Origin: Sorangium cellulosum So ce56
GTDB lineage: Bacteria; Myxococcota_A; Polyangia; Polyangiales; Polyangiaceae
DNA: 64,000 nucleotides
Assembly (NCBI RefSeq): GCF_000067165.1
Contig: NC_010162.1
Coordinates: 7,137,001-7,201,000, forward strand
Direction: 5' to 3'
Below are positions 8,383-17,406 of the stretch, one piece after another. The position numbers were made by a program, and so were the translations under genes. Every line of letters begins with the position of its first letter. Position 1 is the stretch's first letter. The notes under the pieces are model-generated. The model searched no databases and had not been told where the DNA came from. It was given only the letters and a program-made list of their open reading frames with translations.

Positions 8383-8985
8383 TCAGTCCGGGAACCAGAG
8401 CAGCGCGTCGGAGGTGGGCTTGTAACAGGCCTGGCGGCCCGCCTCCTCGTTGTCGGTGCAGCTCGCGTTCTCGAGGCAGTCGATGATCTCGTAGCGGCCG
8501 GCGGCGTTGTAGATGGTGGTGAACATCGCGCGCTGGGCCGCCTCGAGCTTGCTGAACGCGCTCTTGCAGGCGGGGACGGGCACCCTCTCGCAGCGGGCCA
8601 TGCGCGCGCAGCGGGACTCGATGACCGGCGCCGCCGTGGGCTCGTCCGGGTTGAGCTTGACGGCCACCTCGTCGTTGCACTCCAGGATGATCTGGCTCCG
8701 GTCCGGCGAGCTCTCGGCGGCGGCCTCCATGCGCCGCGAGAAGCAGCTCGTCATCGCGCGGAGGTACGTGGGCGACGAGGTCGGGTAGGCGGCCTTGCAC
8801 GCGTTGAGGTGCTCCCAGGAGGCACCGGCGCGCTGGAGCTTGGCGAGCGCGGCGCACCACTCGGCCTGGGCGGCGATGACTCCGTCGCGATCGGGGAAGT
8901 TGGTGGGCCGCTCAGAGCATGCGTTCAGCGCGAGCATCGACGCGGCCACCGCGATCGGCAGGGCCAAGGATCGAAGGGCGGGCAT
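8383..8985 (-). CDS. Cys-rich hypothetical lipoprotein
   Basis: A 200-residue protein with a clean lipoprotein signal: MPALRSLALPIAVAASML followed by the lipobox LNAC (Cys23). The mature part has about ten further cysteines in spaced pairs (for example CARMARCERV, and CLENAS followed by CTDNEE), which suggests disulfide bonds in the periplasm or on the outer membrane. The spacing of Cys-helix-Cys segments resembles small helical secreted domains seen in other myxobacterial lipoproteins, but I do not recognise a named family. It lies downstream of the three large paralogous lipoproteins on the same strand, 70 bp after the last of them, and may belong to the same transcription unit. Real gene with good confidence; function unknown. 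Confidence 0.8.
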   Translation of the reverse strand: MPALRSLALPIAVAASMLALNACSERPTNFPDRDGVIAAQAEWCAALAKLQRAGASWEHLNACKAAYPTSSPTYLRAMTSCFSRRMEAAAESSPDRSQIILECNDEVAVKLNPDEPTAAPVIESRCARMARCERVPVPACKSAFSKLEAAQRAMFTTIYNAAGRYEIIDCLENASCTDNEEAGRQACYKPTSDALLWFPD

Positions 8986-9055
8986 TGGCGGACCCTAGCA
9001 CGAGAGGCCCGCCGACGCGGAATCTCCGGATGCTCGCCGCCCGTCACGGCGGGTT

Positions 9056-12000
9056 TCACATCAGGTCGCAGCGGAGTCTCACGCCGGCGCCGCCCCCGCC
9101 GTCGCGGAGCGCGGCGGCGCCGTCGGGGCCGAAGACCACACCGAGGTCCAGCCCGCCGCGGGCGGCGGCGCGGATCTCGATCGCCTCGGCGCACAGGGCG
9201 CCGCGGCCGCCGGAGAGCAGCGCGGACGCGGGGGCGTCCCCCTCGAACAGCGGCGCCCCGTTCCTCGACGCCACCCGCAGCGTGGCGGGCAGCTCGGCGA
9301 TGAACCGGTGCGACGGTCGCGCGCCGCCGCAGCCGCCGGCGCCCATCTCCGCGAGCGACGCGAGGGTCCCGAGCGGCTCGAGCGGACCGACCTGGCCACG
9401 GGCGACGTCGATCGGCCCCGCGACCACTTCCCCGGAAGCGACGGAGTAGCCGATGAGGGCCACGCCAGGGGCGTCGAGCCGGCGGCCCAGGGTGAGGCGG
9501 GCGCCCGCGAGCTCGGGGACACGCGCGAGCCCGAAGGCCGGAAAGGTGCCCTGCCGCACGGCGACGACGAAGCTGCGCCTCCCGGCGTCGAGGGCGAGCA
9601 GCTCGCCGCCCGGCAGCTCGACCGCGGCGGCGATCGTGCCGGCGTGGTCGAACGGCAGGAGCGCCGGGGGCTCGGCGCCCGCGCGCACGCGGAGGCCGCG
9701 CCGCCCGTGCGGGCCGCTCGCGTCGAACAGGAGCAGCAGATCCGCGGGCGCCCTGGCGCCTGGCGCGAGCAGCACGGGGACGATGTCGCCGGACGCCGCG
9801 CCGAGCGAGCCGTCGCGGAGCGACAGGCGGCGCGGCGCTCCGGCGCGCACGAACGGCAGGAGCACGCTCGCGGTGAAGGTGCCGTCGCGGAGCGCGCCCA
9901 GGGGCGAGGACGGGGCGGTCGACAGCGAGACGACAGGGGGCGCGCCGCCGGCCGGACGGGCCGTCGCGGGCACGCCCCCTGCCGCGGGCGTGCCCCGGGG
10001 AGCGCGGCGGTCCGAGGGGGGCGGCGCCGGGGCGGCCGGCGGCGGGAAGGACGAGGGGTCGTCGTCGAGGCGGCAGGAGACGAGCGGGGGAGGAGCGGCG
10101 CGGAGCAATGGGTTCACCGCGGGAGCGAAGGGCGGCGGCGCGCCGCGCGGCGAGGGCGGAGGGCCGCCCCAGCCGAGGCGGACGAGGCCGTGCTCACCCA
10201 TCGCGCAGCCGATCGGGGAGCAGGCGAAGGGGGCGCCCTCGTCGAATGGAGGCTCGATCTGGCGGGCGGGCGGGCCCTCGGCCGGGCGCCACGAGCGACC
10301 GCCGTCGGTCGACTCGAAGAAGGCCGGCGGGTCGTCGCCGGTGGCGGCGAGCGCGAACCGCCCGCCGACGACGACGTTCTGGACGCCGGCCGGGAGGGGA
10401 AAGACGGTGACGCCGCCGCGCGCGTCGATGCGCAGGCCGGCGATGCGGCCGCCGCGGCGGCGCGAGAGCAGCGGCTCCGCTCGACGGGCGCGCGCGAGAG
10501 AGCCCGCCTCCGGCAGCGCCTCGCGGGCGGGCGAGACGCCATAGGCCTCCTCGGGCAGGTGCAGCCAGCCGCGCACGGCGCCGTCGTCGTCCTCCCAGAA
10601 ATCGGTGTCGATGAGGCGCGGCGGCGATGAGGCGCCGGCGCCCCCCGCGAAGACGCCGCCCGCGAGCGCAGGGAAGGCGCCGCCCGCGAGCGCCGGGTCG
10701 CGATCGCGCACGCGGACCACGCGGACACCCTCGGGCGGGCCCGCGGGACGACGTTCGCGCCCGCGCGCGGGGGGGCCGGGAGGCGATCTCCGCGGCGCGC
10801 CGTCCTCCTCTTCGCCCTCGGAGGTCCGGCGCCCTTCCTCCTCGTCCTCCTCGGAGGTCCGGCGCCATTCCGCTTCGTCCTCCTCGGAGGGCCGCGGGCG
10901 CGGCCCCTCCGGCGCCTCCAGCACGAGCGCGGTGACGGTCCCGCGCTCGCCGACGATCCAGCGGTAGAGGCGGTCGGCGTCCTCGCCCTCGATCCGGCGC
11001 TCGACCCAGCGGCCGCCGCCGGCGCGCACGCACACGCGCGCAACGCCTTCCTCTGCGGGCTCGCGGCGCGCGGCGTCCTCTCGCGGCTCGTCCGGCGAGA
11101 GCCGCGCGAAGCGCGGGGGCCATGGCGCCTCGTCGTCCGTCGGGCCGGCGTCTCCCGGGCTCTCCGGAAAGTCGTGGAGCCCAGGGGGGACGCTGCCGCA
11201 CCGGCCGATGAAGGCGAGGCGACCGCGATCGTCGCCGACGAACGCGCCCTGCGGGCTCGCGATCGGATCGAGGCCTCGGCCGCGGGGCGGGAACGTGGCC
11301 TCCAGCCGCGGCGCGGAGAGCGTCGTCTCGAGCCGGAGCACCTGGGCGGCCTCGTGCGCGCACGCGAGCAAGACGTCGCCGCCCGACCGGAACGGCTGGC
11401 AGCGCGCATAGCTCGGATCGAGGCTCTCGATCTCCGCCTCCGCGAGGGGCTGGGCGGTCGCCGCCGCGAACACGGCGAGGCCGCCGTCGCGAGCGACGAG
11501 CAACCGGCCGCCGGGGAGGAGCGCGCCGGTGGCCGCGGCCAGCGCGACCCCCGCCGGGGCGAGCGCGCGGACCGAGGAGGCGCCGAGCGTGGGGTCTCGC
11601 GCAGGCGGGAGAGAGAGCGAGGCGCTCGGCCCGGCCCGCGGTGGAGGGGACACCGCGGGTGCGAGGCCGGCGGCGCTCACGTGGAGCGTGGCGCCGCCCA
11701 GCGGAGCCAGGAGCGCGACCGCTCTGCCGCCGTCCCGCTCCTCGAGGAGCGACGTGGCGAGCCCGCGCGTCTCGAGCACGTCGATCCAGGAGGCGCCCCC
11801 GTCGAGGGTGACCGAGGCGCGGCCGAGCAGGTCGAGGCGCGCCGCGCGGCGCGCGTCGACGGCCACCGCGTCGACAACGCCCGCGGCGCCGAAGCGGCGA
11901 ACGGCGAGCGTGGAGGGCTCGATCTCGAGCAGCCCCCGATCGCTGCGCAGGAGGATCGCGTCGAGGTACGGCCGCGCGCCGCCGGGAGCGCCGACGTCGG

Positions 12001-12421
12001 CGATGGGCGCGAGCTCGCCGAGGAAGTCGGCGGCGCGGTAGACGCGGCCCTCGGACCACAGGAGGAACCCGCCCCCGAGGCGCGCCGGGATCGACCGGAA
12101 CCCGCGGAGCAGCTCGGCCGCGGGGGCATCGGCGAGCACGACGCCCCCGTCGAGGCGAACGCGGCGCCCTTCGAAGAGCGCGGGCTCCGGGCGGGGCGCG
12201 GGCATCCGTTCGTCGGCCCCGGCGGCGGCGTCGAGGAGGACGCCGATGTCCTCGGTGAGGACGTAGCGCGCAGGAGAGAGCGGCAGCGGGTCGGCGAGCG
12301 CGGCGACCCGCGGCTGCGCAGGCCGCGGAGGGCGCTCCGGGGCGGCGCTGCACGCGGCGAGGGAGAGCGCGAGGAGCACGCCTGCGCGGGAGGGCATCGC
12401 GGCGGCGCTCACGTGGCGCAT
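9056..12421 (-). CDS. Large lipoprotein with Asp-box (BNR) motifs, paralogue 1 of 3
   Basis: About 1,121 residues. The N-terminus is a lipoprotein signal ending in LSLAACS. The body is rich in short Gly-turn-beta patterns consistent with beta-propeller blades and carries Asp-box-like motifs (S/T-x-D-x-G-x-x-W): VTLDGGASWIDV and ESTDGGRSWRPA. The second is followed by the family motif CSPIGCAMGEHGLVRLGWG. The two neighbouring paralogues share these motifs in the same order. A unique acidic/Arg insert with three RRTSE-type units (coded near 10800-10900) interrupts this copy. Start: ATG at 12421; an ATG at 12397 also precedes the signal peptide. Function unknown; the Asp-box points to a sialidase- or Vps10-like propeller, perhaps ligand or polysaccharide binding. 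No catalytic residues can be assigned. Confidence 0.82.
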   Translation of the reverse strand: MRHVSAAAMPSRAGVLLALSLAACSAAPERPPRPAQPRVAALADPLPLSPARYVLTEDIGVLLDAAAGADERMPAPRPEPALFEGRRVRLDGGVVLADAPAAELLRGFRSIPARLGGGFLLWSEGRVYRAADFLGELAPIADVGAPGGARPYLDAILLRSDRGLLEIEPSTLAVRRFGAAGVVDAVAVDARRAARLDLLGRASVTLDGGASWIDVLETRGLATSLLEERDGGRAVALLAPLGGATLHVSAAGLAPAVSPPPRAGPSASLSLPPARDPTLGASSVRALAPAGVALAAATGALLPGGRLLVARDGGLAVFAAATAQPLAEAEIESLDPSYARCQPFRSGGDVLLACAHEAAQVLRLETTLSAPRLEATFPPRGRGLDPIASPQGAFVGDDRGRLAFIGRCGSVPPGLHDFPESPGDAGPTDDEAPWPPRFARLSPDEPREDAARREPAEEGVARVCVRAGGGRWVERRIEGEDADRLYRWIVGERGTVTALVLEAPEGPRPRPSEEDEAEWRRTSEEDEEEGRRTSEGEEEDGAPRRSPPGPPARGRERRPAGPPEGVRVVRVRDRDPALAGGAFPALAGGVFAGGAGASSPPRLIDTDFWEDDDGAVRGWLHLPEEAYGVSPAREALPEAGSLARARRAEPLLSRRRGGRIAGLRIDARGGVTVFPLPAGVQNVVVGGRFALAATGDDPPAFFESTDGGRSWRPAEGPPARQIEPPFDEGAPFACSPIGCAMGEHGLVRLGWGGPPPSPRGAPPPFAPAVNPLLRAAPPPLVSCRLDDDPSSFPPPAAPAPPPSDRRAPRGTPAAGGVPATARPAGGAPPVVSLSTAPSSPLGALRDGTFTASVLLPFVRAGAPRRLSLRDGSLGAASGDIVPVLLAPGARAPADLLLLFDASGPHGRRGLRVRAGAEPPALLPFDHAGTIAAAVELPGGELLALDAGRRSFVVAVRQGTFPAFGLARVPELAGARLTLGRRLDAPGVALIGYSVASGEVVAGPIDVARGQVGPLEPLGTLASLAEMGAGGCGGARPSHRFIAELPATLRVASRNGAPLFEGDAPASALLSGGRGALCAEAIEIRAAARGGLDLGVVFGPDGAAALRDGGGGAGVRLRCDLM

Positions 12422-12548
12422 CCTAGACCATCTGGAAATCCGCCGCAGCGTGCTGCTGGATGGGCAGACGGGCAGACGGCGCGCCGCGAACGCCGCGCGA
12501 TCCGGGGCCGCGCGCCGCGGTCGAGAGGTCCGCGAGCGCGCGCTCGGC

Positions 12549-15500
12549 TCAGCGCACGCCCACGACCGCCTTGCACTGCACCGGCTGCCGGCTCTCTTGG
12601 CCGTACAGGACGAGCGCGAGCGTGCCGCCGCCGGCGCCGTGCGCCGCCTCGCTCCGCCGCGCCGCCGCGGGGCCAAGCCCGCCGCGCGCGCCGAGCGGCG
12701 CCGCGGGTGATGGCCCCGCGAAGCGCGCGATGAGCTTCTTCACGACGCCGGGCGGCTCGAAGAAGCCGAGGCCGCCCTCGTAGCGCTCGTCGCGCACGAC
12801 GAGCTCCACGGCGTCGAGGCACGCGCGCTCGCGCGACCACCGGATCACCGCGACGCCGGCCGTCCCGGCCGCGGTGATCCCCGGCAGCGCGCCGGGCACC
12901 AGGCCGATCTCCGTGTCGAACGACAGGACCACGCGCGCCTCCCCGGCGCGCGGCGCGCAGGCAGGGTCGCCGCCCGCGCCGAGCGCGCCGAGCGGGGCGA
13001 GGGCTTCCTCGGGCCCCAGGGTGCCGAGCACGGGGTCGACCGGCGAGAGCACCGCGCCGCCGTCTCCGGCGACCGCCACGAAGACGGGCGCGCCCGCGCG
13101 AGCGCCTGCGCCGAAGGCGAAGCGCGCCCGCTGCGCCGCCGCCGCGCGCGCGGTGCGCTGCACGTGGAGCTCCCGGATCGCCGGAGGCGGCGCGCCGCCC
13201 CCTGGCCGCGCGAGAGGGGCCTCGCCGCGCGCGCCGCGGAGGTCGACCGAGCTCACCGCGAGGCCGTCGTGCCGCGGGCTCAGGAACACCGCGCGATCGC
13301 CGAGATCGACGCCGATCGCGGGCTGGGGGGCGCAGCCGCCGACCGGCCGCGTGACGCGCGCGGCCTCCAGCAGGCCGGCGAGGCACGCCTCCGCGGGGCC
13401 GGCCGCGACCGGGGCCACACGACCGTCGCGATCGATGACGAGCCCGATCGGCGCCTCGTACGGCCGGTACGCGAGCTGGAGCAGCCCGGCGCTCGCGAGC
13501 GGAACGGTGGCGCGGTGGATCTCGGCGCGCAGGTCGAGCGGCGCGATCCACGCGAGCTCGGCGTCGGCAAAGGAGGGGCTCGGCAGGCTGCCGCTGCCCG
13601 CCTGGCCAACGCTGCCCGACTGGCCGACGTTGAACGACGGCAGCGCCAGCATCCCGAGGGTGCCGAGCCGCAGCGTGCCCGCCATGCGCGAGGGCGGCGC
13701 GGCGACGGCGCCAAACCCGGACGACTCCGGCACGCGCGCGGCGTCGAGCGGCCCCGCGAAGCTGCAGGCGAGCCGCGCGAGGGGCGGCGGCGCCGGAGGC
13801 CGCGCCGACCTGTCGCGATCCGGCCGGGCCGCGCGAGGGGCGCTCCGCCATGACCGCGCCGGGCGGCGACGCGGCGCGCCTCCCGCGCCGCCGCCGCCGG
13901 AGCGCGGGGCCGACGCCCACCCGAGCCGGAGGAAGGTGCCGAGGCTGCAGCCCACCGCCGAGCAGGCGTTGAGGCGCGCGGCCCCTCCGCCCGGCGGCGG
14001 CGCGACGCGCGCCCACCGCTGCCCTCGATCGATCGTCTCGAAGAGCTCGCCGTCCTCGGTCTCGGCAAGCGCGAAGGGGCCCGACGCCGCGATCGAGCGC
14101 GCGCGCGCCGGCACGGCGTGGCGGCGCAGCCGGCCGGCGGGGTCGATCGTGATCGGCGCGGGATCGGCCGCGTAGCCGTGCACCGGGAGCCAGCCCTCGA
14201 TGGCGCCGTCCGCGCGCGCGACGAGCGCGCGCGAGAGCAGCTCCGCCTGCTCCTCGCCGTACGGAGGCCAGAGGAGCGGCGGCTCGCCCCGCGCGAGCCG
14301 CACGACGCGCAGCGCGCCGCGCACCTCGACGCGCTCGCCGTCCGGCAGGAACGTGCCGGGGCGCGCGATGAGCGCGACCGCGCCCCCGCCGCGGCGCGGG
14401 ATCCAGGCGAGGACGTCGCTCGCGTCCGCCGCGTCGAGGCGGTGCTCGACCCAGTCCCCCGGCCCGCGCCGCACACAGAACACCGCGCTCTGTTGCGTCG
14501 CGTCGCCGCCGAGCGCCCCCTGAGAGAGCGCGCGGAGATCGATCCGCGGCCTCGGCCGCCCCTCGCATGGCCCCACGTAACCGAGCGCCTCGCCGTCGAC
14601 GCCGACGAAGCGATCGGTCTCCCGCGCCGGCTCGGGCAGGAGCTCGAACGAGCGCTCGACGCGGAGCGCGCGCGCGTCGCTGGAGAGGTCGACGACGCTC
14701 GCGCGCTCCGGGCCGGCGCAGACCGCGAGCAGCGCGTCGGCCGCGCGGAACGGCGCGCACTCGCCGCTGCCCGGCGGGAGCGGCGCGACGGACGAGGCGC
14801 GGCCGGTGGCGAGGTCGACGCGGCCGACGAGGCCGTCCACGGCGAGCGCGGCCCCGCCGTCGGCGAGCGGCAGGCCCGAGGCGACCGCGTCCGCGAGCTG
14901 CCCGAAGGGCGCGCGGCCGAGCCACACGGGATCGACGCCGGCCGCCGGCGCTGCGCGCCGCGCGCGGGGCTCGCCGAGGCGACCGCTCGGCTCGACGGCG
15001 CGCTCGAGGCCGAAGGGCAGCGAGGCGACGATCTCCTCGCCGCGGACGTCGAGCGCGATCGCATCGCCGAGCTCCGCCGTCACGTCGCGGTACGAAGCGC
15101 CCGCGTCCAGCGTGAGAAGCGCGCGCCCGAAGACGGTCAGGACGAGCGCGCGGCGCTCGCTGGCCGCCGCGGCCGCGACGAGGGACGGCGAGCCGAGCGG
15201 CCGCAGCGCGCCGCTCGCGCCCTGGACGACGAAGCTCCCGGCCGCGGTGAGCAGCCCGATGCCGTCGAGCCATGGGAACGCGCCGGCGACGTCGCCCGGC
15301 AGGGTCGCGAGCTTGCGGAGCTCCCCGCCGAAGCTCTCGGCGGCGTAGAGGTCGCCGCCGCTCCAGAACAGGTAGCGCGCGGCGCGCGCGACGCCGACTG
15401 CGCGCCCGCCGGACCGGGCCCACGCGGGGAACGCCGCGCCGCCGGCGAGCACCACGCGGTCCGCGCCCAGCGGCTCGAGCCGATCGACGCCGTACAGCTC

Positions 15501-15743
15501 GGCGCGCTGGCCGTTGACGATCGCCCTGTCGACCTCCCGGCCGTCGATGACCACGCGTTCGACCAGGCCGACGAGGTAGGGCTGCGCGACGTACCGCGCC
15601 GGGCCGAGCGCGACGGTCGAGGGGGCGCGGGGAGGCGGTTCGAGCGCGCCGGGCGGCGCGGCCGCCGGCTCGGCCGCGCCGCACGCCGCGAGCGCGAGCG
15701 CGAGCGCGGCGAGGAGAGGAGCCACGACATCTTCGGCGGTCAT
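12549..15743 (-). CDS. Large lipoprotein with Asp-box (BNR) motifs, paralogue 2 of 3
   Basis: A 1,064-residue homologue of the genes on either side. The signal peptide ends in LALALAAC and a Pro/Ala-rich spacer follows. Asp-box-type segments are LTLDAGASYRDV (degenerate) and ETIDRGQRWARV, the latter followed by the shared motif CSAVGCSLGTFLRLGWA. Near the C-terminus IRWSRERACLDAVELVVRDE matches VRWGRERVCLEALHVAASDS of paralogue 3, so copies 2 and 3 are closer to each other than to copy 1 in this part. The gene starts at the ATG at 15743, 58 bp after the stop of the FHA activator gene, and ends 127 bp before paralogue 1; a single transcript is plausible. Probably outer-membrane or periplasmic; molecular role unknown. 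Confidence 0.82.
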   Translation of the reverse strand: MTAEDVVAPLLAALALALAACGAAEPAAAPPGALEPPPRAPSTVALGPARYVAQPYLVGLVERVVIDGREVDRAIVNGQRAELYGVDRLEPLGADRVVLAGGAAFPAWARSGGRAVGVARAARYLFWSGGDLYAAESFGGELRKLATLPGDVAGAFPWLDGIGLLTAAGSFVVQGASGALRPLGSPSLVAAAAASERRALVLTVFGRALLTLDAGASYRDVTAELGDAIALDVRGEEIVASLPFGLERAVEPSGRLGEPRARRAAPAAGVDPVWLGRAPFGQLADAVASGLPLADGGAALAVDGLVGRVDLATGRASSVAPLPPGSGECAPFRAADALLAVCAGPERASVVDLSSDARALRVERSFELLPEPARETDRFVGVDGEALGYVGPCEGRPRPRIDLRALSQGALGGDATQQSAVFCVRRGPGDWVEHRLDAADASDVLAWIPRRGGGAVALIARPGTFLPDGERVEVRGALRVVRLARGEPPLLWPPYGEEQAELLSRALVARADGAIEGWLPVHGYAADPAPITIDPAGRLRRHAVPARARSIAASGPFALAETEDGELFETIDRGQRWARVAPPPGGGAARLNACSAVGCSLGTFLRLGWASAPRSGGGGAGGAPRRRPARSWRSAPRAARPDRDRSARPPAPPPLARLACSFAGPLDAARVPESSGFGAVAAPPSRMAGTLRLGTLGMLALPSFNVGQSGSVGQAGSGSLPSPSFADAELAWIAPLDLRAEIHRATVPLASAGLLQLAYRPYEAPIGLVIDRDGRVAPVAAGPAEACLAGLLEAARVTRPVGGCAPQPAIGVDLGDRAVFLSPRHDGLAVSSVDLRGARGEAPLARPGGGAPPPAIRELHVQRTARAAAAQRARFAFGAGARAGAPVFVAVAGDGGAVLSPVDPVLGTLGPEEALAPLGALGAGGDPACAPRAGEARVVLSFDTEIGLVPGALPGITAAGTAGVAVIRWSRERACLDAVELVVRDERYEGGLGFFEPPGVVKKLIARFAGPSPAAPLGARGGLGPAAARRSEAAHGAGGGTLALVLYGQESRQPVQCKAVVGVR

Positions 15744-15801
15744 GCGGGTGCTGCCTCGGCGGGCGCGAGTGGTGCCGCTCTGCGCGGCGCCGAGCGCGAT
15801 G

Positions 15802-17244
15802 CTACCCGCGAAACGTGTCGGCCTTGAGGTTGTACCGCCTCATCCAGCGGTGCACCTGCACGCGATCCCTCCCCAGCACGCGCGCCACGGCGGCGACGTT
15901 CCCCTGGTGCCTCGCCAGGAGATCCCGAAGCACGCTCTCCTCCGGGGAGGTCCTCGGCGGCAGCGGCCCGCCCGGCGGGGGCGCTCCGTCCTCCGCGGGC
16001 TCCTCGTCGTACTGCGGGTAGACCGTGGCGCGGGAGTCCTCCGCGAGCGGGCTCGCGAGGGCAGCGCCCCGGGCCCCGTACGTCTTCATCCGATCGCGGA
16101 TGCTGTCGCTGAGATCCTGGATGCCGAACTCGGCGCCGCGATCCGCGGCGGCCCAGCGCTTCAGGAGCGCCTCGAGCTCCCGCACATTGTAGGGGAAATC
16201 GTGGTGGAGCAGGGCCGTCATGGAGACCATGCTGGGCCGGATCTCGGACCGGCCGTGGCGCGCCGCGAGCGCTGTGCAGAGCAAGAACATGTCTTCCTTG
16301 CGCTCGCGGAGGGGGGGCAGGGTCACGCTGTGCTCGTTCAGGCGACCGAACAGATCGGCGCGGAAGGCGCCCGTCTGCTGGAGCTTGTCGAGATCGCGGT
16401 GCGTGGCGGCGACGATCCGCACGTCGATCCGCTCGGCCTGCGTCCCGCCGAGCGGCGTGAACTCCTTCGACTGGATCACCCGGAGGAGCTTCGCCTGGGC
16501 TTCCGCCGGCATGTCCCCGATCTCGTCGAGGAAGAGCGTGCCCTCGTGGGCCGCGCGGAGGATGCCCGCCCTGTCGCGGTCGGCGCCCGAGAACGCGCCG
16601 CGCCGGTGCCCGAAGAGCTCCCCCTCGACGAGGGCGGCGGGGATGGCGGCGCAGTTGACGGCCAGGAACGGGCCGCGCCGGCCGCTCCAGTCGTGGAGCT
16701 GCTGGGCGAAGATCTCCTTTCCCGTCCCGCTCTCACCGCGAATCAGCACCGAGAGCTCGCTGCGCGCGATCTCGTACAGGCTGCGGGCGAGGGTCCGGGT
16801 CTGGTAGCCGCCCACGATCCGCCCCATCGAGAAGCTCGGCGGCCCCTCCTGCGAGCCCGGCGCCTCGACGTAGGCCCCGTCGATGCGGTAGCGGGCGTAG
16901 CTCTCGACGTCGCGCTCGACGAACTTGAAGATGGCGTCGCCGACCCGGACCTGGTCGAGGTGCGCGATGGGCGCCTCCGTGACGAACGCGCCGTTGCAGA
17001 GCGTGCCGTTGCGGCCGCCGAGGTCGATCAGCCGCCAGACGCCGCCCCGCCGCTCGATCCGGGCATGATGGCGCGAAGCGCTCCGCGTCGGCACGGACAC
17101 ATCCGCGGTCGGATCGCGGCCGAGAACCGAGCCTCGCTCGAGCACGGGGTACGCAGGACGGAACTGCTCGTAGTTGTCGGCGTAGAGCAACACGAGCCCC
17201 GCCCCGGCGCTGTTCTGCCGAGAGAACGGAGCACGAAATTGCAT
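15802..17244 (-). CDS. FHA-domain sigma54 enhancer-binding protein
   Basis: A 480-residue activator with three parts. An N-terminal FHA domain (about 35-110) has the phosphothreonine-binding signature GRDPTADVSV, S57RHH and NGTLCNG. The AAA+ domain has Walker A GESGTGKE (170-177), the sigma54-contacting loop GAFSGA (216-221, a Ser variant of GAFTGA) and Walker B TLFLDE (236-241). A Fis-type helix-turn-helix ends the protein. FHA activators respond to Ser/Thr-kinase phosphorylation; two such kinases are encoded further along. The ATG at 17244 is favoured because the FHA fold starts soon after; an in-frame start at 17316 is possible. The gene sits between paralogues 3 and 2 of the large lipoprotein family on the same strand, suggesting it controls them or responds to the same signal. 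Confidence 0.95.
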   Translation of the reverse strand: MQFRAPFSRQNSAGAGLVLLYADNYEQFRPAYPVLERGSVLGRDPTADVSVPTRSASRHHARIERRGGVWRLIDLGGRNGTLCNGAFVTEAPIAHLDQVRVGDAIFKFVERDVESYARYRIDGAYVEAPGSQEGPPSFSMGRIVGGYQTRTLARSLYEIARSELSVLIRGESGTGKEIFAQQLHDWSGRRGPFLAVNCAAIPAALVEGELFGHRRGAFSGADRDRAGILRAAHEGTLFLDEIGDMPAEAQAKLLRVIQSKEFTPLGGTQAERIDVRIVAATHRDLDKLQQTGAFRADLFGRLNEHSVTLPPLRERKEDMFLLCTALAARHGRSEIRPSMVSMTALLHHDFPYNVRELEALLKRWAAADRGAEFGIQDLSDSIRDRMKTYGARGAALASPLAEDSRATVYPQYDEEPAEDGAPPPGGPLPPRTSPEESVLRDLLARHQGNVAAVARVLGRDRVQVHRWMRRYNLKADTFRG

Positions 17245-17406
17245 TGACGCTGTACTATCGATGTCCTTCGACCGTTCTGTCCCGTCGCCGTGCATTGGGA
17301 ATGGTGATGGTACCAACCTATCCGTCCGCCGGGCGCATCATTCGTCCGAGCCGATCGTGCTCGCGGAGGGGTCTTCGGAGCGGCTGACCCACATCCGCGC
17401 CACGCC

